Shown: positions 1-8,644, counted from the first letter of the stretch. The stretch: 64,000 bases of DNA from AP-15 sp963736715 (GCA_963736715.1 CAVTQA010000019.1:1-64000), one strand, 5' to 3'. Numbers and translations are program-made. Notes: a model not told the origin generated them from the sequence alone.

Positions 1-690
1 GCAGAATACTTAAATAAATTCTCGCGAAAGTCTCGCCATGAGTTGCGACGGACGGTCAGGAGGTTTGGCGAGGGGCGTCCCGAAATGGCTGATATTGTGG
101 TGTATAGGACGCCGCCGGAAATGAGCGCGTTCCGGGAAATTGCCATTCGAATCTCTCGGTGCTCGTACAAGGAGAAAATCGGTTGGGGTTTTGAAGAGTC
201 CGAAAGTTTCGCGCACCGACTCGAATCGGACGCCCGCCTTGGCAATGTCCGTGGCTTTGTGCTGATGCTCGACTATGAACCGGCCGCTTATGGCTTTTGT
301 CGCATTGAACATGATGTAATTATCTATAAGCACACCGGATATGACGAGCAATTCGCACGCCGGTCTCCCGGTAAGGTGCTGCTCTACTTGATGCTTAAGA
401 CTCTGTTTCGTGAAGGGGAATTCAGGCTCCTCGACTTTGACGGCATGGATCACTTTCCATACACGGAATTTTTCTCAACTCGGGCAATTCGTTGTGCACG
501 GGTCGTCTGGTTTCGTCCAACCATGCGGAACGCCGCAGCGGTTGCCTGCCATTGGGCCGTTGCAGCAGCATGGCGGGTTGCTGCAGCATTGCGCATATCT
601 GCTTGGCGGAGCAGCAGTGAATGGCCGAGCGTGCGGCGCCTTCCGCGCGTGTGGGCTCGAGCGCTGACTAGATCCGGAAGACTTAATTAG
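1..690 (+). CDS. CelD-like GNAT acetyltransferase, 5' end outside window
   Basis: The reading frame is open from base 1, so the gene is cut by the left edge. The visible protein matches residues from about 105 onward of the gene at 804-2033, sharing AEY..KFS.KSR, SYK.K.GWGF, the IEHDVI.YKH.GYDE block, the SPG..LLY loop and EFRLLDFDG. These are hallmarks of the BioF2/CelD-like acetyltransferase family (Acetyltransf_6, GNAT fold), often found in exopolysaccharide loci, where members are thought to acylate sugars. A TTG at 43 could serve as a start, but homology extends upstream of it to base 1, so I take the gene as partial. The substrate is unknown. Confidence 0.75.
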   Translation, partial: AEYLNKFSRKSRHELRRTVRRFGEGRPEMADIVVYRTPPEMSAFREIAIRISRCSYKEKIGWGFEESESFAHRLESDARLGNVRGFVLMLDYEPAAYGFCRIEHDVIIYKHTGYDEQFARRSPGKVLLYLMLKTLFREGEFRLLDFDGMDHFPYTEFFSTRAIRCARVVWFRPTMRNAAAVACHWAVAAAWRVAAALRISAWRSSSEWPSVRRLPRVWARALTRSGRLN

Positions 691-803
691 CAGGTCACCT
701 CACGGCTATGCTGTTGATAACTTGCCGGGGTCAGAACCTCTAGATGCCTTCGTCGTCGGCGGGGCTATGTCCCAGACTGCCGGACAAAATTAGGAGAGCG
801 GTG

Positions 804-2033
804 ATGCAGCCGAGCTTCGATCCGACTTGGGAGATTCGCTCGGAGATTCTTTATTTTCAATTAGGGCCGGTACGATTATTTGAAGTGCCCGTTCGGGCGC
901 TGACGCTTACGTCGAATCCATTCGTCCTCGGTCGCAAGCTGGAAATCCCCCTTTCTGACGCGCTAGCGAAGGGTTGCCGGGCCGTGGTTGGCACGGCAAT
1001 GCCGGTCGACAGGCGTTTTGCGACAATGTGCTTCGACCAGGGCGCATTGCGGTATGCAGCACGTTATGGCGATCGATATGTAGTCGACCTGCAAGGTTCA
1101 TTTGCCGAATACATAAAGAAATTTTCAAAAAAGTCGCGAGGGAACTTACAGCGAGCTGCGAAAAAGTTTACGCAGTGGAGCGACGGACGCGAACCGCTCC
1201 ACGAGTTTAGAAGCCCGTCAGAAATCAGTGCATTTCGTGATATTGCGGTGGCGATTTCCCATGCATCCTACAAGAGGAAGCTGGGCTGGGGTTTCCAAGA
1301 AGGCGAAGATTTTGCGCGGCAGCTCGAAATTGATGCCGCCGCCGGCCGTGTTCGCGGTTACGTGCTGATGTCCGATGACCAGCCAGCCGCCTACGTGTTC
1401 TGTCGCATAGATCATGATGTAATCGTCTATAAACATATAGGATATGACGAACGATCTGCCGACAAATCGCCGGGCACCACTCTATTATATCTTATACTAC
1501 AAAGACTCTTCGATGATAGAGAATTCCGACTTCTTGACTTCGATGGAACAGAATATTACGAGTACAAAGAATTCTTTGCGACACGTGCAATTCGCTGCGC
1601 GCGCGTGTTCTGGTTTCGACCCAGACCTCTTGAGATCGTCATCTTCGGTATGCACTGGATTCTTACAGCTACATGGCGGCTCTCCTCGCTATTTCGCCGT
1701 TATCTGTGCCAAGGCCACCGCGGATTGGTAAGGTTTGTCCGCTTGTTAGTGGAGAATTTTCGAAGGAGCGCATCCGGGCCACGTAAGAGATCGGATCAAG
1801 CATCACGACGCCCTCGCACCGTCTTTGCCGGAAGCGCGGGTCCGTCAGGGCCTCGATATCAGACCACACGAACAGATCCACCAACGTCGCTGATGCCTCC
1901 TCCACAAGGCGGGCGGCCAAATTTGCCATCGCGCGAGAACGGTCGGGGTGCGGGGAGAATGCAATTTACAGGCGGACAGACAGACCCGGTTGGACGTGAT
2001 GATCTTGATGGATCCCCGTTAACACGCCGGTGA
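804..2033 (+). CDS. CelD-like GNAT acetyltransferase, tandem paralogue with extended tail
   Basis: About 409 residues. I chose ATG 804 because AGGAG lies about 8 bases upstream; an in-frame start at 744 lacks this. It has the GNAT/CelD-like core: YIKKFSKKSR, SYKRKLGWGF, DHDVIVYKHIGYDE, SPGTTLLYL and REFRLLDFDG. It is a tandem paralogue of the partial gene just upstream. Homology between the copies ends near base 1790. The last 80 or so residues are rich in Pro, Arg and Gly and run antisense through a remnant of another acetyltransferase gene, so this tail is probably read-through after loss of the original stop. Likely role is acylation of a surface polysaccharide or its precursor; this is inferred from family and neighbours. 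Confidence 0.7.
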   Translation: MQPSFDPTWEIRSEILYFQLGPVRLFEVPVRALTLTSNPFVLGRKLEIPLSDALAKGCRAVVGTAMPVDRRFATMCFDQGALRYAARYGDRYVVDLQGSFAEYIKKFSKKSRGNLQRAAKKFTQWSDGREPLHEFRSPSEISAFRDIAVAISHASYKRKLGWGFQEGEDFARQLEIDAAAGRVRGYVLMSDDQPAAYVFCRIDHDVIVYKHIGYDERSADKSPGTTLLYLILQRLFDDREFRLLDFDGTEYYEYKEFFATRAIRCARVFWFRPRPLEIVIFGMHWILTATWRLSSLFRRYLCQGHRGLVRFVRLLVENFRRSASGPRKRSDQASRRPRTVFAGSAGPSGPRYQTTRTDPPTSLMPPPQGGRPNLPSRENGRGAGRMQFTGGQTDPVGRDDLDGSPLTRR

Positions 2034-2130
2034 CTTGTTCGCCGGCAAGATTGAAAATCGCGAATGGCTTGCTTCGTAGCAGCAATGGGCTCCAAAAAAT
2101 ATTCGGGAGCGGTATACGGAGAGCGACGGC
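1770..2130 (-). pseudogene. Remnant of a third acetyltransferase-like gene, antisense
   Basis: Read on the minus strand in one frame from about 2118 to 1775, this stretch encodes protein-like sequence such as FAIFNLAGEQVTGVLTGI, then LVEEASATLVDLFVW and FRQRRCEGVVMLDP. These resemble the N-terminal half of FemAB/GNAT-type acetyltransferases. The frame is broken by one in-frame TAA at 1968-1966, and recognisable similarity stops near 1775, so no complete product is possible. It lies under the aberrant C-terminal tail of the plus-strand gene ending at 2033. I read it as a decayed insertion or rearrangement product. The family assignment rests on motif recall only. Confidence 0.5.
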
Positions 2131-2799
2131 ATGCAAAATACGATCGCGGAGCGGTTCGCGTGGTGGGTTAAGCGGGGTTCGGGAATAACTTTTGATTTAT
2201 TTCATAATGTCGACACTGGGAGTGGTTGGCCGGCTCAGTCCGGCGACATAGTCAGTCCGAACCGTGACAAAGCCGTTCCCTATGATCCCGCGCCTTGGCG
2301 GACGCTTCGCCGATCGCTGAAACTTGGGTCTCTTCGAGCCAATGGATTTACCTTCGTTGATGTTGGTTGCGGGAAAGGCAAGGTGCTGCTGTCTGCTCTC
2401 GCACTGTCCTTCAAACGCATTGTCGGTGTCGAATTTTCGCCCGTACTTTGCCGGATTGCGAAGAACAACCTCGCGAATGCCCGGTTCGTTCGGCAACGAT
2501 GCTTTGCGGTGCAGGTCAGTTGTTCCGATGCCGTCGACTACCCGATACCGAATGAGCCTACTATTTTTTTCTTCCATAATCCATTCACCTATGAGGTGAT
2601 GGAGATCGTGCTCGGCAATATTATCGGCGCCCAGTTGCGAACGCCGTGTCCACGGTACCTGATCTTTTGTGCAGCTTCTTCAAGTATTCCACAAATCAAG
2701 AAATTCTTTCACCAAAAAGGCGGTTGCGCTCGGCTGCTTGTCTCAAGCAAATTGAGGAGAAAATCTATCTATATCTTTGAAATGCTTTATCACCGATAG
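2131..2799 (+). CDS. Class I SAM-dependent methyltransferase
   Basis: 222 residues, ATG with GGAGAG about 8 bases upstream. Motif I for SAM binding is clear (FVDVGCGKGKVLL, near residue 75), followed by the acidic end of beta-2 (IVGVEFSP). A DAVDYPIP segment and an FFFHNPF motif sit where the catalytic loop of class I methyltransferases lies. No signal peptide or membrane segment is evident, so it is cytoplasmic. It stands between acetyltransferase genes and a glycosyltransferase, so modification of a polysaccharide precursor is a reasonable guess, but the acceptor cannot be told from sequence. Confidence 0.7.
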   Translation: MQNTIAERFAWWVKRGSGITFDLFHNVDTGSGWPAQSGDIVSPNRDKAVPYDPAPWRTLRRSLKLGSLRANGFTFVDVGCGKGKVLLSALALSFKRIVGVEFSPVLCRIAKNNLANARFVRQRCFAVQVSCSDAVDYPIPNEPTIFFFHNPFTYEVMEIVLGNIIGAQLRTPCPRYLIFCAASSSIPQIKKFFHQKGGCARLLVSSKLRRKSIYIFEMLYHR

Positions 2800-2920
2800 A
2801 TGAGGCAGCGTGCGGGTAGTAGAGCATCCCCTAAACTATCTGCGCTCCGGCGTTGCAATCAGCTCATTACTTGAGATCTCTTACCGATTACTAGCAGCCC
2901 GCAGCTTCTACAGCAACATA

Positions 2921-4183
2921 TTAGAGTGAGGCGGCTAGGCTAACGTAACGCTCGACCGCTTGCCGCCAGCTGAATTCCCGGAGGACGCGATCGTGCAAGC
3001 TGGCTCCGAGCGAGGCGGCTCGTTCCGGCGCATCCAGCAGGGCCCTAATGCCCTCAGCGAGCTGCGTCGCGTCGCCGCCGTCAACCAGAATGCCGTTTTC
3101 CTTGTCGCGGATGATCTCCGGCACACCGCCGACGCGAGTGGCGATCACGGGCAAACTGAACACGCCGGCTTCCAACAGTACGATCCCGAACGGCTCCGCG
3201 AGCGAACTGAGGCAGAACAGGGTTGCCGCCGCAAACAAAGCGCCGATCTTTGCGTGCGGGACATCGAGCAGAAAAAGTACGCGCTTATCCAAACCGAGCA
3301 GTGAAACCTGCTGACGAAGATCATTCAGAGCGCCCGCGTCTCTGCCCGCCAGCACGAGATGCAGATCGGGATAGCCGTCGGCGATTTGGGAGAATGCATT
3401 TAAAAAATAACATTGCCCTTTTTTTGGCTCGAAGGTGGCAACGTTCAGAATGTAGCGCCGCGGCAGCGCGGCATTTATCGGCTCATAGTCTTGGATAGTT
3501 TGAGCTGAAACACCATTATGGATGACGGAGACCTTGCCAGCAAGTTCGGGCGCGATGCGCTTCGTCACTTGATCCGCGAAGGCGTGCGAGACGGCTACAA
3601 CGGCGCTTCCACGCGCCAGCATGTGGACATATCGTGGTAAATACTCGGGCCAACTGGCTGCCCCCACGATGTCCATGCCGTGAAGCGAAAAAATCACTTT
3701 CACCGGCCTCCCGGTGACGACACGAGGTCGGGCAATAAACATCCCTTGCGCCAGCGTGGGGTAATGGGGATTAACAACCTGTATATTGAGTGTACGGATG
3801 AGTCGCAGAACTCGCCGACTTTCACCCCACGCGAGAATCGAGCTCAGAATCCGCTTAGAAAGTCGAACGCGGTCGTCGGGCGACTGGGGCATGCGAACGA
3901 AGTCGGGCGGCTCGCGCATGCGAACGAACACGTACTGCACTCCGTCGCGCATCTCCATGCGGGGACGAGCCGCTGTCCATTCGTTCACAATCACGACGGG
4001 GCGATACAACCCGTGCACGTTTAGCTCGTTGGCGAGGTTGAGGACTACCTGACATACACCGCCGGTGCACCGCAACGGATCACACCATATGAGGAGTGCC
4101 CAGCCGGGGCGGGCGAGTGTACCGGATGTGACTCCACGATGTCGTTTGCCTCGCATCAACCGACAGCTTCCCGATCTCGGCAT
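2921..4183 (-). CDS. GT4-family glycosyltransferase
   Basis: About 420 residues with the two-domain GT-B layout. The N-terminal acceptor domain begins with WALLIWCDPLRCTGGVCQVV, and the C-terminal GT1 domain follows YILNVATFEPKKGQ. The E-x7-E signature is visible in AEPFGIVLLEAG, followed by PVIATRVGGVPEII and ENGILVDGGD, which bind the nucleotide sugar. The enzyme transfers a sugar from a nucleotide donor to a glycan or lipid acceptor. The start could be ATG 4183 or an internal ATG at 4156. It is transcribed divergently from the secreted beta-helix gene at 4687. It fits a surface-polysaccharide region with the acetyltransferases and methyltransferase. Confidence 0.85.
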   Translation of the reverse strand: MPRSGSCRLMRGKRHRGVTSGTLARPGWALLIWCDPLRCTGGVCQVVLNLANELNVHGLYRPVVIVNEWTAARPRMEMRDGVQYVFVRMREPPDFVRMPQSPDDRVRLSKRILSSILAWGESRRVLRLIRTLNIQVVNPHYPTLAQGMFIARPRVVTGRPVKVIFSLHGMDIVGAASWPEYLPRYVHMLARGSAVVAVSHAFADQVTKRIAPELAGKVSVIHNGVSAQTIQDYEPINAALPRRYILNVATFEPKKGQCYFLNAFSQIADGYPDLHLVLAGRDAGALNDLRQQVSLLGLDKRVLFLLDVPHAKIGALFAAATLFCLSSLAEPFGIVLLEAGVFSLPVIATRVGGVPEIIRDKENGILVDGGDATQLAEGIRALLDAPERAASLGASLHDRVLREFSWRQAVERYVSLAASL

Positions 4184-4686
4184 TGCTAAGTGCGATTATC
4201 CGATTTCGGACGCAGTCGTAAAGAGTTCGAGAAAGACGAGCACCTTGCGCGACAGGGACTAGCCGAGGAAGTCTTGAGGTGTGACGATTGTTCCACTCCG
4301 CCCCTCGGTCACATCGAATGTCGCGATGTGAATTATCATATTGACAAAAATCGACAGAAATGGTATTGTTAATTTGAATCTGGGAACAAAGGAAAAAAGA
4401 TCTGACAAGCCAAGCGGCGCCGGCCACAGTGGCTCGATGGGATTATCCCAGTCCGCGGGGTCAAGGTCGAGAGACAAATTGGTTGAGCCCTGTTATCACG
4501 CTTATAGGGTGATTGACCTGACGCAGCCGGCAGTTTGTCACAAAGTGCGATCCCGCTGTATCTGATCCCCGCTGTATCTAGAGACGAAATTCATGAATCA
4601 AAATTAGCAATTTTGTCGCCACTACAACGTACCAATCGGGACAATAATAGGTTTCCTGACTGCATTACACTGAAAGCGCTGCAACC
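4184..4686. other. Intergenic region with promoter and palindromes, no gene seen
   Basis: A relatively AT-rich 500-base spacer between divergent genes. It contains a strong sigma70-type promoter at 4341-4369 directed at the downstream secreted protein. It also has a near-exact 15-base tandem duplication at 4549-4579, a perfect 10-bp palindrome ATTCATGAAT at 4589-4598 and an inverted repeat AAAATT-agc-AATTTT at 4601-4615. I see no convincing coding sequence. The promoter-to-ATG distance of about 310 bases leaves a long transcribed leader that could carry regulation. Confidence 0.5.
4341..4369 (+). promoter_or_regulatory. Sigma70-type promoter
   Basis: A consensus -35 TTGACA (4341-4346) is followed by exactly 17 bases and a -10 TATTGT (4364-4369). 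This is the best housekeeping-type promoter I noticed in the window. The expected transcript starts near 4376 and leads to the secreted beta-helix gene at 4687, with a leader of about 310 bases. Confidence 0.6.
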
Positions 4687-6717
4687 ATGATGAGATTTTT
4701 CATTTTTCTTACTGCCGTGCTGTTCGCCGCGCAAGCCGGCGCGCAGACGTCGACGACGCTCGACGTGCCGATCATCGTCACCCACGCCGCATCAGGGCCC
4801 GCGCAAACCCTGTTGCCGATGACACAGCAGGCGGGCACCGGCGGGGTCAACCCGTTGCAGTTCCTCGCCGGCACCGGTTCGGCGAACAATTTTGTGGGAA
4901 ATCCGCCGCCGGCCGCGATCTACCCAGCGTCGCCCGTTTTCGCCGGCACATACTCGCTGGGCGGAGCGGACGCGAGCAAGTTCACAATCAATTCTTCGAC
5001 CGGGGCCGTCAGGGTAGGGGCTTCGGCACTTGCCGCCGGGACTTACAATATCACGATCTGCGCGACGCAGGCTGGGGTCATCGGGTCGCCGGCTTGCTCG
5101 CCGTGGGTACTCCAAGGCGTGGACATCAATGACACCTCGACCCTGTTCATGCAACTGGACAATTACAACCCGGCACCGGGCGGCACCGTCAATGTGACGG
5201 TACGCAACGCGCCCAATACATCGGGTGGGGATTATGTCTGGATTCAGCGCAACTATAACGGCCTCGGCTATTCGAACACCGGCACAGTCGGGGTCAATCA
5301 GCAATATGTCGGCTCGGTCGGGACTCACAATGCCGTCCTTGCCCTGACCGTGCCCAACCCGCCGACCGACAGCTATCAGTTCCTCAACGTTCTTTTCGTG
5401 CCCAATAACGGAGTGGGAAGCCAGGCGACCGCGAGAACCGCCGATCTGATAATCCAACCGAGCATCCCATTCGTGATGCCGACCGCCACGAACACCTTGG
5501 TTCCCCCGTTCACACCCACACAGACCATTACCGTGTGCCCAGCCGGGGTGACGCCTGCCTGTCAATACACCGAACTGAGCCAGGCCATCATCGGTCTGTC
5601 GAACAGCAACACCAGCAACACCGCCGACAACGTGTTGATTACGATGCAGGCGGCGGCATACGAGGATTGCATACAGTTCGGCAATTCGAGCCCGTTCACC
5701 GCGCCGACCAACAACCGGATCTGGCACCTGCCGCCGCACCTGTGGATCAAGGGCGTGGGCGGGGCCTTCGCGCATATCGCGACAATGGACAACCCGGCCT
5801 TTCTCTGCAACGGCAAGGGCACGATCGTTTTCTGGGGCAATGCTACCGATATTTTGACGATTGACAATTTAGAGATCTCGGATTGGGTAAACGCAGCCCC
5901 GTCTGGTGCAGTTTATGTGGGGCTCGGCAATGTGACCTTGCGCAACGTCTATATCCACGACGGCAATATGGGCATTATCACCAGCGATCAGAGCGTCGTC
6001 AGCCATTCCATTACGAACTCGCGATTTGCACGCGGCGGTGGTCCCGCCGGTCCCAGCCACAATATATACATAGGCGAGGCGGCCTCATTCTCGATTGACC
6101 ATTCCATTTCGCAGCAGGCGCTGACCGGGCATGAGGTCAAGTGCCGCGCGCTGACGTGCCATGTCACCTGTAATCTGCTCCACGGCACGGAAGATCCGTA
6201 CTACGTGAACAGCGAGGAGGTTGATTTCGCCGATGGCGTGTCGCCTCCTTCTACCGTTGGCATCACTGCTTACCTGAACAATAATACCCTCGTAAAGGGA
6301 GCGGGCGGCAACCAGCAAAATCAAGCTGGCTTCGCAATGGATTTAGAGAGCTACTATCCGGGGAACAACTATACTGTATCAGTCAATAGCAACATTTTTA
6401 TTTGGGATGGGACCGCCCAGCACTGGTTTTTCTATATCGGCCCGACCTCCGGGACAGATATTATGCACCCGGAGCCGCAAACCTGGACCAACAACTGGTT
6501 CGTCGGCAGCAATGGCGCCCCCGACCCTTACGGGGTGTACCCCTACTACAGCTATGCAGCGCCAAACGCGGCTACTGGCACCGGGTATCCGAACACAACC
6601 CAGATCACCGAGGTCGGGGACGTACAATACCCCAATAGGGCAGCAGCCGGGATCACGCAAACCTACCCGCCGCCGCCCGGCTGTACCGGCACGATCGGCA
6701 ATATGGCGGTGCCGTGA
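4687..6717 (+). CDS. Secreted parallel beta-helix (pectate-lyase-like) protein
   Basis: 676 residues. The first 20 residues form a classic signal peptide (MMRFFIFLTAVLFAAQAGA, cut before QT). Residues 70-130 look like a cadherin/Ig-like module (AGTYSLGGADASKFTINSST). Roughly residues 280-600 show short strands rich in N, T, G and V with asparagine-ladder character (LTIDNLEISDW, VTLRNVYIHDGNMGI, SHSITNSRFARGG, ITAYLNNNTLVKGAGG), typical of right-handed parallel beta-helices of the pectate-lyase superfamily. Such proteins bind or cleave polysaccharide. Its place next to polysaccharide-modifying genes supports a role on an extracellular glycan. No catalytic triad could be assigned. It has its own promoter and a long leader. 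Confidence 0.6.
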   Translation: MMRFFIFLTAVLFAAQAGAQTSTTLDVPIIVTHAASGPAQTLLPMTQQAGTGGVNPLQFLAGTGSANNFVGNPPPAAIYPASPVFAGTYSLGGADASKFTINSSTGAVRVGASALAAGTYNITICATQAGVIGSPACSPWVLQGVDINDTSTLFMQLDNYNPAPGGTVNVTVRNAPNTSGGDYVWIQRNYNGLGYSNTGTVGVNQQYVGSVGTHNAVLALTVPNPPTDSYQFLNVLFVPNNGVGSQATARTADLIIQPSIPFVMPTATNTLVPPFTPTQTITVCPAGVTPACQYTELSQAIIGLSNSNTSNTADNVLITMQAAAYEDCIQFGNSSPFTAPTNNRIWHLPPHLWIKGVGGAFAHIATMDNPAFLCNGKGTIVFWGNATDILTIDNLEISDWVNAAPSGAVYVGLGNVTLRNVYIHDGNMGIITSDQSVVSHSITNSRFARGGGPAGPSHNIYIGEAASFSIDHSISQQALTGHEVKCRALTCHVTCNLLHGTEDPYYVNSEEVDFADGVSPPSTVGITAYLNNNTLVKGAGGNQQNQAGFAMDLESYYPGNNYTVSVNSNIFIWDGTAQHWFFYIGPTSGTDIMHPEPQTWTNNWFVGSNGAPDPYGVYPYYSYAAPNAATGTGYPNTTQITEVGDVQYPNRAAAGITQTYPPPPGCTGTIGNMAVP

Positions 6718-6806
6718 CGACTGACAATGTCGAAATGCTGCACCCGGGCCGCACGCTTAGCCGGTCTTGGGGCGCGAAAATCGCAACGCCCTGAAACCGG
6801 TGCGGA

Positions 6807-6838
6807 GATTCGGGCTCGGCAAATGCCGAGCCCGAATC
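6807..6838. terminator. Perfect 14-bp hairpin after the beta-helix gene
   Basis: GATTCGGGCTCGGC (6807-6820) is followed by an AAAT loop and its exact reverse complement (6825-6838). The stem is 14 bp without mismatch and GC rich. It lies about 90 bases after the stop of the beta-helix gene, so termination or 3'-end protection is possible. There is no T-run after it, so a canonical Rho-independent terminator is not proven. It also marks the left boundary of the dioxygenase fragment. Confidence 0.45.
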
Positions 6839-7035
6839 CCAGAGAGTTCCAGAAAATCGTGCCCTGGCTGATGTTGAACCGCGAGGGCCTCGACGTTCTC
6901 GTCCATCCGCTGACCGAAAGCTCCTACGACGACCACAGCAAGAATGCGATGTGGCTCGGCACGCCGGTGCCGATGCGGCTCGAAATTCTGCGGCCGACCT
7001 ATCGCACCGAACTGCTGCCGACCGCCGCGGCCTGA
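6823..7035 (+). pseudogene. C-terminal fragment of a DOPA 4,5-dioxygenase family gene
   Basis: About 70 residues, including FQKIVPWLMLNREGLDVLVHP, HSKNAMWLGTPVPMRLEIL. VPWLMLNR-GL-VLVHP and the terminal WLG motif are characteristic of the C-terminal half of DOPA 4,5-dioxygenase-like proteins, which are normally about 110-120 residues. The N-terminal half is missing: upstream of the hairpin the frame reads Arg/Ala-rich sequence without family character. I therefore call it a 5'-truncated remnant. Recognition is from motif memory. Confidence 0.5.
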
Positions 7036-7421
7036 CGCGAGCACTCAGCGCCCTGCGAAGAGCCATTTCAACCGGAACTGGCGGGGGCGGTCGATAGCCA
7101 CCACCCCTCGCCGGCGAGCCAGCATGGGTGATGCGGCTCCTCGGGCGCACCTCGCAGCGACCGGATGGCGGTGAATCCCCCCTCGCCAATGGCGCCGTCA
7201 ATCTTTCCTTCGCTGCCGGATCTCGCCCGATACACAGGATGATCCCCACCCGGCCGGCGAACGTCGCCGCATAGCGATCCGGGTCACCAGCCTGGCGGGT
7301 GGGACCGTCATCGCGGCTGATTGCGCTCAAATTTTGCGCGCCGCGGCATTTGCCCTGCAAGGGAACCTCAAGTCCTTGATCATCGAGAGGGTAAGCAAGC
7401 AAATTAACAGAGGAGACACGT
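7036..7421. other. Gap without a recognised gene
   Basis: 386 bases with no coding sequence I would defend on either strand; minus-strand open frames here are low-complexity Arg/Pro reading. Just before the Hint gene there is a good ribosome binding site (AGAGGAGA, 7 bases before ATG 7422). Confidence 0.4.
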
Positions 7422-8249
7422 ATGACGCCCCTGGAAAATCAGCTCACCGGTCTTCAGACCTCGCGGCGTAATCTGGCAAGGATCGGTGCCATGGTGGCGT
7501 CGGCGATAATTGCTAAAACAACGCCAGCTGCGGCGGACTACTTTTCGCATGAAGAGTGGGAGCGGGAGCAGAAGCGGAAGCGAGACCGGGATGATCCTAA
7601 TTGTTTTCTGAAGGGCACGACGATCCGGACCGCAGATGGCGACCGGAAGATCGAAGACCTAGCTCTGGGGGATTCGCTGCCGACTGTTTTCGGCGGGATT
7701 TGTCCCATTCAGTGGATCGGGCGGTACCGGTTTAAGAGGAGCAGCCCGACCAAGGCATGGGTCAAAGACGTCCTGCCGATTCGGGTTGCTCGGTCAGCCC
7801 TGGGTCCCGATGTCCCGTGTGCTGATTTGTATGTCACCAAGACGCACGCATTCCTGATCGACGGCGTGCTGGTGGCGGCGGGCAACTTGATCAACGGTAC
7901 CACGATTACCCGTTATGACGCGCGCGAACTCGATGAATTGGAGTTCTTCCACATCAAGCTCAAACGCCACGACGTGATCTACGCAGAAGGAGCTCCCTGC
8001 GAAACTCTGTTGAACGTCGATGAGAATGCGGCCAATTTTGCCGAATATTTCCGTGAATACGGAGTTACAAGCAGGGAGACCCCGTGTGCGCCGTTGCTTC
8101 GGTATGGCTGGCGAAGGGGCGAAATAAAATCGTGTTTTCGCAGCGCGATCTCACCTTGGATTGACCGCCGCCAGCCGGTTGACATTATTCGGGACCAGCT
8201 GGACGCGCGAGGGATCGCGCTTTTGCGGCAATCGGAACTCGTGTTCTGA
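7422..8249 (+). CDS. Stand-alone Hint-domain protein with Tat-like leader
   Basis: 275 residues. The N-terminus has SRRNLARIGAMVASAII followed by PAAA, resembling a twin-arginine signal peptide. After a charged linker (EEWEREQKRKRDRDD) a Hint (Hedgehog/intein) module begins at Cys61 (NCFLKGTTIRT.DGDRKIEDLALGD) and includes the second block VTKTHAFLIDG.LVAAGNLING. In Hint proteins the first Cys attacks the preceding peptide bond, giving self-cleavage or cholesterol-type transfer. Here only a leader and linker precede it, so processing would release the leader-linker segment. Bacterial Hint_2 proteins of this type are of unknown function. No partner gene is obvious. Confidence 0.65.
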   Translation: MTPLENQLTGLQTSRRNLARIGAMVASAIIAKTTPAAADYFSHEEWEREQKRKRDRDDPNCFLKGTTIRTADGDRKIEDLALGDSLPTVFGGICPIQWIGRYRFKRSSPTKAWVKDVLPIRVARSALGPDVPCADLYVTKTHAFLIDGVLVAAGNLINGTTITRYDARELDELEFFHIKLKRHDVIYAEGAPCETLLNVDENAANFAEYFREYGVTSRETPCAPLLRYGWRRGEIKSCFRSAISPWIDRRQPVDIIRDQLDARGIALLRQSELVF

Positions 8250-8644
8250 TTCACAGACTGCCGGGGGCGATTTTGACTTCGCTCCCTTGCCGCTCCCAGC
8301 TTCCGCTTCTTGAGCTCGGGCAAACGATGTAGCTGCTGGCGATCCGGCCATCCATCGGCCGGGTGCGGATCAGTTCGCAGCGCCGCACCCTTTTGTTCGT
8401 CCTTGGCGTCACGCCTACCGTATTACCAGATATTCACCAGCTCAGCGCTGGGATGGAAGCCGCGATCGTGCCAGATGCACTCCGGTGAGCGGCGGCAAAA
8501 GTTGTCGCGACCGTGCCTGTATCTTGTGCGCGGCGCCATCTTGGGAACAAGATCGAAGGATAGGTCGCTGTCGAGGTTTCCGAATCCCGGATTTTTCCCG
8601 GAGTTTCCCTGCCCGGCAGGGAAAAGTCGTAGGAGCGCCGCGGC
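8250..8644. other. Gap before ccmF; inverted repeat, no gene recognised
   Basis: 395 bases with no gene I can support. A perfect inverted repeat TTTCCCTGCC-c-GGCAGGGAAA occupies 8604-8624, 20 bases before ccmF, and could be a terminator stem or operator. ccmE usually precedes ccmF; here no intact ccmE heme-chaperone signature is readable in any frame. Confidence 0.35.

Noticed and set aside
4549..4579. Tandem near-duplicate GATCCCGCTGTATCT
   Set aside because: Only two copies of 15 bases; too little for a CRISPR or iteron array, kept as a note in the gap entry.
8500..8644. Possible decayed ccmE (IPDFSRSFPARQGKVVG resembles the CcmE PDLFREGQGVV segment)
   Set aside because: The match is short and lies only about 15 codons before ccmF, whereas CcmE continues for about 45 residues with KHDENYMP, which is absent in all frames.
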